This document shows positions 1-6,349 of a DNA stretch of 23,248 bases, piece by piece. Below the pieces are notes generated by a model. That model ran no database searches. It saw only the letters and a program-made list of their open reading frames with translations, and had not been told where the DNA came from. A program made the translations under genes and the position numbers. Positions within the stretch are counted from its first letter, which is position 1, and each line of letters begins with the position of its first letter. Origin of the DNA: a virus; IMG/VR virus record IMGVR_UViG_3300042898_003334, positions 1-23,248 of that record; one strand, given 5' to 3'.

Positions 1-44
1 TTTTGGAAGGTGTGCCGTTCTGGACTCTTAGATATTTTGCTCAT
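1..44 (-). CDS. Possible start of an unidentified gene (cut by window edge)
   Basis: An ATG at 42-44 on the minus strand opens a frame that stays open to the window edge for 14 codons (begins MSKISKSPER). It lies 10 nt after the tRNA-Leu gene, in the same direction. No clear Shine-Dalgarno sequence precedes it, and the fragment is too short to assign a family. It is listed only because the spacing and orientation fit the minus-strand operon. Confidence 0.35.
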   Translation of the reverse strand, partial: MSKISKSPERHTFQ

Positions 45-54
45 GATATAAAAA

Positions 55-138
55 TGGTACGAGTGACCGGAATCGAACCGGTACGCATTACGCGGCAGAT
101 TTTAAGTCTGCTGGGTCTACCTATTCCCCCACACTCGC
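55..138 (-). tRNA. tRNA-Leu (anticodon UAA), CCA encoded
   Basis: On the minus strand the acceptor stem GCGAGTG pairs with CACTCGT (last pair G-U), followed by discriminator A and an encoded CCA. The T arm is ACCGG-TTCGATT-CCGGT. The anticodon arm is GCAGA-CTTAAAA-TCTGC, giving anticodon UAA, which reads UUA leucine codons. The 84-nt length including CCA suits leucine. The gene is probably processed from the transcript that starts upstream of tRNA-Arg. Confidence 0.93.
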
Positions 139-142
139 ATTG

Positions 143-301
143 TTAGCCGCCGCGACCAGTGACCTTTTTAACAGGTTTGCCCACTGGTTGTGGTGCTGTT
201 TTCTTAACTGACTTGGAACCTTTGGCAGGTTTTGCATCAGGATGTTGTGCGGCATGCTTTTTCTCCAGTGCCGCTTTTACTGCTGTGATATATGAAGCCA
301 T
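143..301 (-). CDS. Small Lys/Pro/Ala-rich basic protein (52 aa)
   Basis: The frame starts MASYITAVKAALEKKHAAQ and ends VKKVTGRGG. A good Shine-Dalgarno (AGGAG) lies 7 nt before the ATG. The first 15 or so residues could form an amphipathic helix. The rest is a low-complexity, strongly basic tail of repeated Lys, Pro and Ala, which looks disordered and would suit nucleic-acid binding (inference). It lies between tRNA-Arg and tRNA-Leu in the same direction and stops 4 nt before tRNA-Leu, so the three are probably co-transcribed. I do not recognise a named family. Confidence 0.75.
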   Translation of the reverse strand: MASYITAVKAALEKKHAAQHPDAKPAKGSKSVKKTAPQPVGKPVKKVTGRGG

Positions 302-335
302 GGTGTTCTCCTAGTGTATATTATTTAAGAGGGAT

Positions 336-410
336 TGGTCCAGCCACTAGGAATCGAACCTAGATTGATAGCTTAGAAGGCTACTGTATTATCCATTATA
401 CTATGGCCAG
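336..410 (-). tRNA. tRNA-Arg (anticodon UCU), CCA encoded
   Basis: On the minus strand the acceptor strand CTGGCCA pairs with TGGCTGG (two G-U wobbles), followed by discriminator A and CCA. The anticodon loop is CTTCTAA, giving anticodon UCU for AGA arginine codons. The T arm CTAGG-TTCGATT-CCTAG is perfect. T4-type phages often carry a tRNA for AGA, a codon that is rare in many hosts. Confidence 0.9.
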
Positions 411-426
411 ATAACGTATGCATTGT

Positions 427-455
427 ATTATACAACAAAATGCATTAGGCGTCAA
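427..455 (-). promoter_or_regulatory. Sigma70-type promoter for the tRNA-Arg operon
   Basis: On the minus strand TTGACG (450-455) and TATAAT (427-432) are separated by exactly 17 nt. Transcription would begin near 420, about 10 nt before tRNA-Arg. The -35 half lies inside the last codons of the radical SAM gene upstream. Confidence 0.85.
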
Positions 456-2406
456 TAACGTCTGGTGCAGTCCTTGCCCAATTTCCAGTTATAGTATCCT
501 TGAACACAAATCCGTAATTATTGTGCTCACTGTCCGATAGACTCTGAAAGTGGTGACTTACTAATTTTATGTCAAAATCGGCTCTCCAGTTTCCGTCAGC
601 ATCAATATCAAAACTATATACTGCATCAAAACTACTCTTGTTATCAACCAGTGCTCTCCATTGTCCAAACTCAGCGCGATCTCTTTCTTGATCGTATGTT
701 ACTGAAATTTTGTAAGGTCCCATGGCCAACCAAAAAATTCTAAATAGCGGCCACATCTCGTTGATAATACCATCTGCAAGTGGATTGATGTTGAGTTTAA
801 CTATGTTATAATCAAATGCCAATTCATATGGAGGATAGTTTACCCAGTTAGCAGGATCGTATTCTAAGGTGTAATGCGATTCCATAGTTGGCCAGGCCAA
901 CTGGTGTCCGTGATATTTTGTATGATGCCGCCGGAAATGATTCATCATGATGTTGGCTGATTTGAATCGTATAATACGATTCACAATGGTGTTTTTCCAA
1001 TCCTTGCTACGCCAGTTGCCGCCGTAGTTCTCTTTGCTTATTCCAAACTTATCTCGTTCAAGATGAATCGGAGTATCTATACTAATATTGCAAGTGCCAA
1101 ATCCAAAATAACCAGCACCGCCATCGCGTATGCGCCAGAGCATGGTCAGTGTTTGTGCAACATCTGTTAACTCTTCGCCAGGGAATCCCATGAACCATGT
1201 GGTAAAGGATTCTAGCATGCCTAGTTTGGCAAGATCCCGGAAGTTGCGTTCAACGTCGGCAGTGAGTACATTCTTCTTCATGAGATCAAGAACTTTTTGA
1301 CTGCCAGACTCAACCCCAAATGCCAGTTGTGTGCATCCACTATCTCGCAAGACTTTAAGAAACTCATAGTCCATACGACCATCATTACGACAATACCCGT
1401 TCCATTTTACTTTTATATCACGCTCGATTAATCCTTGCGCAAATGCTCGTAGTTCTTTTAAGTTGCCGTTGACCAAGCTGTCAATAAACATCACATGAGT
1501 AATTCCAAAAGTTTTGTAATAGTATTCTACTTCGTCTAATACATTGTTACTTTGGCGTCCGCGATATTTCCAAAAAGTTGTTTCACTGCAAAATTGGCAT
1601 TTGGCAATACAGCCGCGGCTAAATTCTGTGTTGACTGCATTAAACAAGTAATGATTTTTAACAAGATCAGTATAGTCTGGACGCGGCATATCGTCAAGGT
1701 TAATACGCTCTGCTTTGTCTTGTATAAGTAGTTTGGATAAAGTATTACCAGTACCGCTTTCGTAGGCTTCGAGTATCTTTAAGAACATCAGCTCGCCTTC
1801 GCCTTGTACAACATGATCCGCAATAGTTGTATCATCTACTTTGCCCTGTATTGCACTTGGCCCGCCAAATATAATTTTAGCGTCAGGAAGTCGAAGTTTT
1901 AGTTGTTTAACCAACCAATTGGTACATCGATTGTTACAATAATAAATGGTGAAGCCAATGATGGTTGGTGCGAATGCCACAATCTCTTCAATTTTTTCTT
2001 GGAGAATAAATTCAATTTGTGGATGAATTTCTGTTTCATAGGCATCACTGGCCCACTTCCAGTCTGATTGATTGCTCCAGTACTTTTGAGGACCACGATT
2101 ATAGCATTCAATGTTTATATCCCATACTCCACAAGCAAATCCACTTTCTCTTGCTAGTGCTGTTAATCGAGCAAGTCCATACGGTGCCGAAAGTGGTGCC
2201 CATTCTGGAGCCAATATCATGGCCACACGTTGTGTTCGTGTGACGTTATGCATGATTGGAACAACTGTAAGATTCTTCTGTGGCCTTTTGCGCACACTAG
2301 GATCAGCCATCATCAGTTCCATCATTTTCACATGCTTGTCGTCACCGTTGGAAAAGTCGAGCGGAGCAGAATCAACTTTTTGAATTGGAATTATGGTTGA
2401 TGTCAT
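445..2406 (-). CDS. B12-binding-type radical SAM protein
   Basis: This 653-residue protein has the layout of cobalamin-binding-type radical SAM enzymes. An N-terminal Rossmann-like part (about 58-205) includes VAMILAPEWAPLSAPYGLA near 61-79 and IIFGGPSAIQG near 178-188. A radical SAM barrel then begins with C266-x3-C270-x2-C273, where the 4Fe-4S cluster would bind. The usual cobalamin motif DxHxxG is not visible; the matching place reads DINIECYN, so B12 binding is uncertain. Substrate unknown. I chose ATG 2404-2406 over an in-frame ATG at 2433 because a late-type box CTAAATA lies 4 nt upstream. There is no Shine-Dalgarno. It lies between two tRNA units. Confidence 0.85.
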   Translation of the reverse strand: MTSTIIPIQKVDSAPLDFSNGDDKHVKMMELMMADPSVRKRPQKNLTVVPIMHNVTRTQRVAMILAPEWAPLSAPYGLARLTALARESGFACGVWDINIECYNRGPQKYWSNQSDWKWASDAYETEIHPQIEFILQEKIEEIVAFAPTIIGFTIYYCNNRCTNWLVKQLKLRLPDAKIIFGGPSAIQGKVDDTTIADHVVQGEGELMFLKILEAYESGTGNTLSKLLIQDKAERINLDDMPRPDYTDLVKNHYLFNAVNTEFSRGCIAKCQFCSETTFWKYRGRQSNNVLDEVEYYYKTFGITHVMFIDSLVNGNLKELRAFAQGLIERDIKVKWNGYCRNDGRMDYEFLKVLRDSGCTQLAFGVESGSQKVLDLMKKNVLTADVERNFRDLAKLGMLESFTTWFMGFPGEELTDVAQTLTMLWRIRDGGAGYFGFGTCNISIDTPIHLERDKFGISKENYGGNWRSKDWKNTIVNRIIRFKSANIMMNHFRRHHTKYHGHQLAWPTMESHYTLEYDPANWVNYPPYELAFDYNIVKLNINPLADGIINEMWPLFRIFWLAMGPYKISVTYDQERDRAEFGQWRALVDNKSSFDAVYSFDIDADGNWRADFDIKLVSHHFQSLSDSEHNNYGFVFKDTITGNWARTAPDVIDA

Positions 2407-2410
2407 CAAG

Positions 2411-2418
2411 TATTTAGT
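2411..2418 (-). promoter_or_regulatory. Late-type promoter box ACTAAATA
   Basis: ACTAAATA on the minus strand lies 4 nt before the ATG of the radical SAM gene. It resembles the T4 late box TATAAATA, and near-identical boxes precede other genes in this window that lack a Shine-Dalgarno. If it is used, the transcript would have almost no leader. Confidence 0.55.
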
Positions 2419-2443
2419 GAGCAGTATTTTCACTAAATCTAAT

Positions 2444-2520
2444 TGGTGCGCCCACCTGGACTTGAACCAGGGACCAAAGGTTTATGAGACCTCTGCTCTG
2501 ACCAACTGAGCTATAGGCGC
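2444..2520 (-). tRNA. tRNA with anticodon CAU (Met or lysidine-type Ile2), CCA encoded
   Basis: The gene reads GCGCCTATAGCTCAGTTGG at its 5' end and closes with GGGCGC, discriminator A and CCA. The anticodon loop is CTCATAA, so the anticodon is CAU. The first pair is a normal G-C, so it is not an initiator tRNA. The variable-region and T-arm sequence around TTTGGTCCCTGGTTCAAG resembles bacterial tRNA-Ile2(CAU) more than elongator tRNA-Met (from memory). If so, it would read AUA after lysidine modification. Identity is therefore open. Confidence 0.93.
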
Positions 2521-2528
2521 AAAACTAT

Positions 2529-2557
2529 ATTATATAGGAGCAGTTACTTATTGTCAA
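2529..2557 (-). promoter_or_regulatory. Consensus sigma70-type promoter for the CAU tRNA
   Basis: On the minus strand there is a perfect TTGACA (2552-2557), a 17-nt spacer and a perfect TATAAT (2529-2534). The start point would fall within a few bases of the tRNA 5' end at 2520. The -35 box lies inside the C-terminal codons of the upstream small gene. Confidence 0.88.
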
Positions 2558-2768
2558 TGCCTAATGTTGCCGGAGCATGATCTATTTTGTCTTGGAATTC
2601 GTCCCGGTAGAAACAAGCATCCTCATCGTCGATTGTGACTGTGAGATCACTGTGGCGTAAATCATAGTCTACAAAGTTGTGTTCAGCATCGTACACTCGA
2701 AACACCACAGTACCATCAATTAAGTTTAACAGGTGTCCACGAACACCATTGGCTGATTTAATAGTCAT
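2544..2768 (-). CDS. Small acidic protein of unknown function (74 aa)
   Basis: The frame begins MTIKSANGVRGHLLNLIDGT and is acidic toward its end (TIDDEDACFY). The alternating hydrophobic pattern suggests a small beta-rich fold. Its ATG overlaps the stop of the 2765-2971 gene by 4 nt (ATGA), indicating translational coupling, and its last codons hold the -35 of the tRNA promoter. No family recognised. Confidence 0.75.
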   Translation of the reverse strand: MTIKSANGVRGHLLNLIDGTVVFRVYDAEHNFVDYDLRHSDLTVTIDDEDACFYRDEFQDKIDHAPATLGIDNK

Positions 2769-2971
2769 TTGAATGGGAGATTGTATGTTTTTAAAATGGC
2801 TTCACCATAGGTGCCGCCGCCTTGCTTGTACACATGATTGACTTGTTTGGCACAATCACGAATCAACAATTCTGCAAACTTTTCTTGATCAAAGTTTTCG
2901 TAACTGGCACCCCATCCGTATTCTTCAATAGTGGTCGCTTGGCCAATTAGTTCTTTAATTCGTGAATGCAT
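2765..2971 (-). CDS. Small protein of unknown function (68 aa)
   Basis: The frame begins MHSRIKELIGQATTIEEYGW. The start is supported by TAGGAG about 6 nt upstream. The protein looks mostly helical with a conserved-looking stretch ELLIRDCAKQV near residues 34-44. It resembles short uncharacterised proteins of T4-like phages, but I cannot name a family. It is coupled to the next gene by an ATGA overlap. Confidence 0.78.
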   Translation of the reverse strand: MHSRIKELIGQATTIEEYGWGASYENFDQEKFAELLIRDCAKQVNHVYKQGGGTYGEAILKTYNLPFK

Positions 2972-2980
2972 TGTATACTC

Positions 2981-3280
2981 CTATAGCCAACGATGGGCTG
3001 TGTACTTATTCAAGTATTGTACACTAGATTTTCCTTTACTAGCAAAGTATTTGGCACAAAAGTCGCTGTAGGCACTGCTCCATTTTTTCTGAATTGGTGT
3101 TGGGGCATGGCAAGCAAGATAATGTAGTCGCTTGAATGTTCTTCCAATGGTCTGGTGATTGCTTTTCCAGCCAGCTGGATACCACTGAACACGAGATCGA
3201 AAACTAAAACTCTCACTGCGACCAATCTTTAATCGCATGCGCATGATAAACCTTTTGCTGGTGCTACTGGGTCTAAACAT
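2981..3280 (-). CDS. Small basic aromatic-rich protein of unknown function
   Basis: The frame reads MFRPSSTSKRFIMRMRLKIG and continues basic and rich in Trp, Tyr, His and Lys to its end (NKYTAHRWL). I placed the start at ATG 3278-3280, 2 nt after the stop of the preceding gene. An in-frame ATG at 3296-3298 would add six residues and overlap that gene. Neither has a clear Shine-Dalgarno. Basic, aromatic composition would suit nucleic-acid binding, but this is only inference. Confidence 0.62.
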   Translation of the reverse strand: MFRPSSTSKRFIMRMRLKIGRSESFSFRSRVQWYPAGWKSNHQTIGRTFKRLHYLACHAPTPIQKKWSSAYSDFCAKYFASKGKSSVQYLNKYTAHRWL

Positions 3281-3282
3281 GG

Positions 3283-3591
3283 TTATGCTATTATCCATTT
3301 ATTGGATTCTTTGAGTTCAATGCTCTCTGAGCCATCGTACTCGTTAATTTTAAACAGTGAGCCTTCGGGAACCCAGGCAATGGCCAAGTCCTTCATGCCA
3401 CCCAGAAAGATATTTGGGTACTTGAGTGTGACATAGGTGTGCAACTCTGCCAATTGTTCATTTTCTACAAACTTTACAATAGCAGGATCAAATATGATTT
3501 CCGGCACTCCTTGATTCCAAGTGCTCCAGCCTGCACCGAACCCCGGCGAGTATAGCACTGCCACTTTACCGTTGTCGACCAACTTATTCAT
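3283..3591 (-). CDS. Conserved-looking phage protein of unknown function (102 aa)
   Basis: The N-terminus MNKLVDNGKVAVLYSPGFGA is followed by GWSTWN, a combination I recall from uncharacterised proteins of T4-like phages. The rest looks like a compact alpha/beta domain with no catalytic motif I can name. The chosen ATG (3589-3591) overlaps the stop of the upstream gene by 8 nt. An in-frame ATG 12 nt earlier (MTKNMNK) is a possible alternative. Confidence 0.75.
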   Translation of the reverse strand: MNKLVDNGKVAVLYSPGFGAGWSTWNQGVPEIIFDPAIVKFVENEQLAELHTYVTLKYPNIFLGGMKDLAIAWVPEGSLFKINEYDGSESIELKESNKWIIA

Positions 3592-3988
3592 ATTCTTTGT
3601 CATAGTCAGCGTCCGTTTCAATATCCACATGTCCAAATCTGAGTAGGCCTAGGCTTACCTTTCTAACTTCAAATGGTTGTGCAAATTCTACAATGGCCCC
3701 CATACTCTCAAGGTCATTGTAAGTGGTGTCGCGAATGTCGTTGATCTGGATACAGCCGATACTGCCCGAGTCCACCATGTGTTCGGTACCAATGTTGCTG
3801 TTGTATGTGCCGTCACCCCAGGCTGTGCCAAAGCTGGCAAAACGACGACCGTCCTTTAGTGTAAACTCACCTTCGATACCACGACCACTTTGATAGGTAG
3901 GGAAGAACAAGGAACATGCCTCGTCCCATTCATCGTGCATGACATAGCACAGGTCACCAATATAATATCGTCCTGCGGGCATGGTCAT
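3584..3988 (-). CDS. Uncharacterised phage protein with a GRYYIGDLCYV start
   Basis: The protein begins MTMPAGRYYIGDLCYVMHDE, followed by WDEAC. This N-terminal block recurs, as I recall, in hypothetical proteins of phages and some bacteria. Later stretches such as GTAWGDGTYN and DSGSIGCIQI suggest an all-beta domain. I chose ATG 3986-3988 because AAGGAG lies about 10 nt upstream; a GTG at 3997 is less likely. It overlaps its downstream neighbour by 8 nt. No catalytic residues can be assigned. Confidence 0.8.
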   Translation of the reverse strand: MTMPAGRYYIGDLCYVMHDEWDEACSLFFPTYQSGRGIEGEFTLKDGRRFASFGTAWGDGTYNSNIGTEHMVDSGSIGCIQINDIRDTTYNDLESMGAIVEFAQPFEVRKVSLGLLRFGHVDIETDADYDKEYE

Positions 3989-3990
3989 TT

Positions 3991-4221
3991 TTACCACTCC
4001 TTCTTGTCGCCATTGGCTTCGTTGTCGCGATAGCCTGCGGTGTAGGCCACAATCTCTTGGGCAGTCATCTGCGCCATGTCAATTCTGGGACTACGGTGAG
4101 TGTCTCTCACGAAGTAATGCGGCATATAGTCACGACCGTAGTAGCTGTCTGCCATGCCACGATCGTAAGGACCGCCATGGCGTTGATCGTAATATCCGGA
4201 TTGTGTGTGTTCTGCAATCAT
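3991..4221 (-). CDS. Small His/Tyr/Gly-rich protein of unknown function (76 aa)
   Basis: The frame begins MIAEHTQSGYYDQRHGGPYD, with AAGGAG 8 nt before the ATG. The first half is low-complexity and rich in Tyr, His, Gly and Arg. The second half (MTAQEIVAYTAGYRDNEANG) looks helical. It is the first gene behind a strong early-type promoter at 4251-4279 and heads a run of small genes down to 2544. Confidence 0.75.
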   Translation of the reverse strand: MIAEHTQSGYYDQRHGGPYDRGMADSYYGRDYMPHYFVRDTHRSPRIDMAQMTAQEIVAYTAGYRDNEANGDKKEW

Positions 4222-4250
4222 CTTTGTCTCCTTGTTTCTTACATACTTGT

Positions 4251-4279
4251 ATTATACAAAATTAATGAATTTTGGTCAA
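4251..4279 (-). promoter_or_regulatory. Early-type promoter (TTGACC-17-TATAAT)
   Basis: On the minus strand TTGACC (4274-4279) and TATAAT (4251-4256) are separated by 17 nt. The -35 box overlaps the last codons of the gene at 4276-4698. It would drive the genes from 4221 down to 2544. Confidence 0.85.
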
Positions 4280-4698
4280 TCTAAAGGAATGATCCTGGGG
4301 TTGTTGGCCAGTACCTTTTTGGCACTTGCAAGGAATTTGGTATCACGGTTGAAATCCTTAAGACGGCTTTCAGGATAAAACTTAACAGTGAGTTGATCAA
4401 TATTATGGTGTGCTTTCTTAATTTGATCTGCTACCTTGTAGTAAGGCAGTGTCTCTAGCTGTTTGATAAGGGACTGTTCTTTGGCAACAGCCTTTTCAAA
4501 TCTAGTTTTGTCTTTGTGATAAGTTGCAATGTAGTCTGTTCTGAGTTTGACATTGGTGTGGCACATGGCCATACCCCATTGTAGATGATGCTGGGCTTCT
4601 GCCAGGTTTTTGTACTGCCGGGGCGTCTTACGCTCAGTCCAACCCATATCATTGACCTGCAGATATGTACCATTGTCTAGTAGAATAGTGTGTTTCAT
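4276..4698 (-). CDS. Helical basic protein of unknown function (140 aa)
   Basis: The frame begins MKHTILLDNGTYLQVNDMGW, with AAGGAG 6 nt before the ATG. An N-terminal beta-rich segment is followed by a long charged, probably helical or coiled region (about 28-115) rich in Lys, Gln and His. No enzyme motif is visible. It follows the 4708-5085 gene by 9 nt and is probably transcribed with it from the promoter at 5116-5144. Confidence 0.78.
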   Translation of the reverse strand: MKHTILLDNGTYLQVNDMGWTERKTPRQYKNLAEAQHHLQWGMAMCHTNVKLRTDYIATYHKDKTRFEKAVAKEQSLIKQLETLPYYKVADQIKKAHHNIDQLTVKFYPESRLKDFNRDTKFLASAKKVLANNPRIIPLD

Positions 4699-4707
4699 TG
4701 TTGCTCC

Positions 4708-5085
4708 TTAAGCCGCTTTGCGGAAATATTGATAGGGCAAGCCCAGGCTCCACGCAAGGAAGTCATTGTCACCTTGTGTGCCTTCGGCTTCGTGCATCCA
4801 ACGCATGGCCATGTCGTAGTCTTTGGCACCGATAGAGATCATCTCTGCAACACGACGCTCAAACTTCTCAATGGCAATGGCTTCTTCAATGCCTTGTCGA
4901 ATCTCGTTGGCTTTCATGATCTCGCCCAGTTCTGCAAACTCACGCTCAAAGTCTGCAAGTGTCCAAGCAGAAGTGTCAATATGGCGTGGACGGAAATTGT
5001 GAGTGTCCTTGTACATATCCCAAAAAGTAGCCTGGGCTTGTTCCAAATCGCTCAGCTCGTCCCAAGATTTAAATTCTGTAGTCAT
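4708..5085 (-). CDS. Conserved phage protein of unknown function (125 aa)
   Basis: The protein begins MTTEFKSWDELSDLEQAQAT, followed by FWDMYKDTHNFRPRHID. I recall this block from hypothetical proteins shared by many phages and some bacteria, none with a known role. The composition is helical and acidic. I chose ATG 5083-5085 over an in-frame ATG at 5115 because the latter lies in the promoter leader and AAGGAG is about 7 nt upstream of the chosen one. It is driven by a near-consensus extended -10 promoter. Confidence 0.85.
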   Translation of the reverse strand: MTTEFKSWDELSDLEQAQATFWDMYKDTHNFRPRHIDTSAWTLADFEREFAELGEIMKANEIRQGIEEAIAIEKFERRVAEMISIGAKDYDMAMRWMHEAEGTQGDNDFLAWSLGLPYQYFRKAA

Positions 5086-5089
5086 TTGT

Positions 5090-5146
5090 GGCTCCTTATT
5101 TCTTACTATGTTCATATTATAGCAAATTGGTAATTATTGGTCAACC
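5090..5146 (-). repeat. Early-promoter repeat, copy A
   Basis: This is the first of three almost identical 57-bp leader/promoter segments (others at 5374-5430 and 5758-5814). Copy A differs from the other two at two bases between the -35 and -10. On the minus strand it carries TTGACC (5139-5144), a 17-nt spacer with an extended TGC, TATAAT (5116-5121), and the leader with Shine-Dalgarno AAGGAG. Confidence 0.95.
5116..5144 (-). promoter_or_regulatory. Early-type promoter, extended -10
   Basis: TTGACC, a 17-nt spacer and TGCTATAAT on the minus strand. Initiation near 5109 would give a leader of about 24 nt with AAGGAG before the ATG at 5085. Confidence 0.9.
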
Positions 5147-5150
5147 AAAT

Positions 5151-5369
5151 TCAAATTGCTTGGGAGTACCAGCCTTCACGCTCAATCTTGCGATTGGCAC
5201 GGAGAATAGTATTACGGGCTTTGTCAACACCGGGGGTCGAGCGTGAAGCATATATGCTACCGTTGGCTTGAAGAAACGCAACCGCATTGTGCTTGGCCTG
5301 ATATGTTTTCAGTGCCACTGCAGGGATCAACATTGTACGACCGTTTACAGGGGTAAAAGTAACTTTCAT
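5151..5369 (-). CDS. Small basic protein of unknown function (72 aa)
   Basis: The protein begins MKVTFTPVNGRTMLIPAVAL and carries a basic stretch (RNTILRANRKIEREG) near the C-terminus. The start at 5367-5369 is chosen because AAGGAG lies upstream in the repeat leader; an in-frame ATG at 5417 would lie within the promoter. It is a single gene behind promoter copy B. Confidence 0.78.
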   Translation of the reverse strand: MKVTFTPVNGRTMLIPAVALKTYQAKHNAVAFLQANGSIYASRSTPGVDKARNTILRANRKIEREGWYSQAI

Positions 5370-5373
5370 TTCG

Positions 5374-5430
5374 GGCTCCTTATTTCTTACTATGTTCATA
5401 TTATAGCAAATCGGCAATTATTGGTCAACC
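5374..5430 (-). repeat. Early-promoter repeat, copy B
   Basis: Second copy of the 57-bp promoter and leader segment, identical to copy C at 5758-5814. On the minus strand TTGACC is at 5423-5428 and TATAAT at 5400-5405, with a 17-nt spacer. The -35 side runs into the last codons of the upstream gene (5425-5754). Confidence 0.95.
5400..5428 (-). promoter_or_regulatory. Early-type promoter, extended -10
   Basis: TTGACC, a 17-nt spacer and TGCTATAAT on the minus strand, serving the 72-residue gene at 5151-5369. Confidence 0.9.
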
Positions 5431-5754
5431 TCTTGCAATACGATAAGTTATACCCTGATCTGTTACTACTTTAGTAATACCACCCTCGACCGTGTAATCT
5501 TGCTCTAATAGAGCTAGAGTTTTGCGATCTTTAATGCGAGCTTGGTCTAGCTTGATTGTAATGAACTTTTTACGATAAGTGATGTAAGACTGTTTGAACG
5601 CATACACCAGTTCGAGTCCTAGCTTCATGCGCTCTGCTCGCACCTTTTGAATCTCTGTGTAGAGTGTGCTTGCGGCATAGCTTTTTATAGCGGCATCTCT
5701 TGCCGCAACCCAGGCAAATGGTGCTGATTTTGTGTCTAATTCTGTTGCTTGCAT
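5425..5754 (-). CDS. Helical basic protein of unknown function (109 aa)
   Basis: The frame begins MQATELDTKSAPFAWVAARD, with AAGGAG 6 nt before the ATG. It looks mainly helical and is rich in Lys, Arg and Tyr through residues 24-75, ending in a short beta-like part (GGITKVVTDQGITYRI). It is a single gene behind promoter copy C. No family recognised. Confidence 0.78.
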   Translation of the reverse strand: MQATELDTKSAPFAWVAARDAAIKSYAASTLYTEIQKVRAERMKLGLELVYAFKQSYITYRKKFITIKLDQARIKDRKTLALLEQDYTVEGGITKVVTDQGITYRIARG

Positions 5755-5757
5755 TGT

Positions 5758-5814
5758 GGCTCCTTATTTCTTACTATGTTCATATTATAGCAAATCGGCA
5801 ATTATTGGTCAACC
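5758..5814 (-). repeat. Early-promoter repeat, copy C
   Basis: Third copy of the 57-bp segment, identical to copy B. On the minus strand it carries TTGACC (5807-5812), a 17-nt spacer, TATAAT (5784-5789) and the AAGGAG leader for the gene at 5425-5754. Confidence 0.95.
5784..5812 (-). promoter_or_regulatory. Early-type promoter, extended -10
   Basis: TTGACC, a 17-nt spacer and TGCTATAAT on the minus strand. It lies just beyond the stop of the 5817-6008 gene. Confidence 0.9.
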
Positions 5815-5816
5815 GA

Positions 5817-6008
5817 TTAAAACGCAAACTCACGAACCCAATCAAACTGAGTGCTAGCAGGCACCCAGCGAAATTGGCTCTTTTTGCGTTCTGCTTGTTC
5901 AAAGTCAAAGCATACCATGACCCAGCCACGCTCGGATGAGAATGCAACTGTGTCAGCAACCCGAACAACCTCAACCACTCTGTCATTCATCTTTGCGACC
6001 ACTGTCAT
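5817..6008 (-). CDS. Small protein of unknown function (63 aa)
   Basis: The frame begins MTVVAKMNDRVVEVVRVADT and ends FDWVREFAF. The pattern of alternating hydrophobic residues suggests a small beta-barrel-like domain. The ATG overlaps the stop of the GIY-YIG gene by 4 nt (ATGA), so it is translationally coupled and probably shares that promoter. No family recognised. Confidence 0.75.
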   Translation of the reverse strand: MTVVAKMNDRVVEVVRVADTVAFSSERGWVMVCFDFEQAERKKSQFRWVPASTQFDWVREFAF

Positions 6009-6343
6009 ACAACACCTCTTACATCTGTATTCAAATTAGGCTTCATGCTACGGATCAAGCCACGCTCAAGGTTATGAGCTTCTGTCTTGCCACGCACTAC
6101 ATCCAACACACGAACAGTGAAACTGTCAGTACCACGCTCACGCATGGTCTCGTAAAGCATCCATGACTTGTCTTCTGAACGCATACGATAGACATGCTTG
6201 TTGCAACGAACCAACACACTCTTTTTAACGGTGCTCATTGTCTTGGCTGTGACACCAATATAGAAGTCCGAACCGCTTTCAATCATGTAAATGATGTGAG
6301 TGCGATCGGTGCGTTTTTTGCGTGTTTGCTTTTTAAGTTCCAT
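6005..6343 (-). CDS. GIY-YIG domain nuclease
   Basis: This 112-residue protein shows a GIY-YIG nuclease core: IIYMI at 17-21, FYIGVT at 27-32, a conserved-looking R46, then a helix with the likely metal-binding Glu in NLERGLI (E93), and the typical close KPNLNTD (101-107). It cuts DNA if active. It has no extra DNA-binding domain, so it may be a stand-alone homing-type or degradative nuclease; the sequence does not decide. The ATG at 6341-6343 lies only 6 nt after the -10 box, with no Shine-Dalgarno, implying a leaderless mRNA. It is coupled to the 63-residue gene downstream. Confidence 0.82.
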   Translation of the reverse strand: MELKKQTRKKRTDRTHIIYMIESGSDFYIGVTAKTMSTVKKSVLVRCNKHVYRMRSEDKSWMLYETMRERGTDSFTVRVLDVVRGKTEAHNLERGLIRSMKPNLNTDVRGVV

Positions 6344-6349
6344 ACAAGT

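Noticed and set aside
4690-5133. Long plus-strand frame opposite two minus-strand genes
   Set aside because: It lies opposite two genes that have promoters and Shine-Dalgarno sequences. It has no start signal and its composition looks like an antisense shadow.
5090-5814. Regularly spaced near-identical repeats resembling a CRISPR array
   Set aside because: There are only three 57-bp copies with spacings of about 230-330 bp that contain genes, and each copy is a promoter plus leader. No CRISPR array or cas gene is present.
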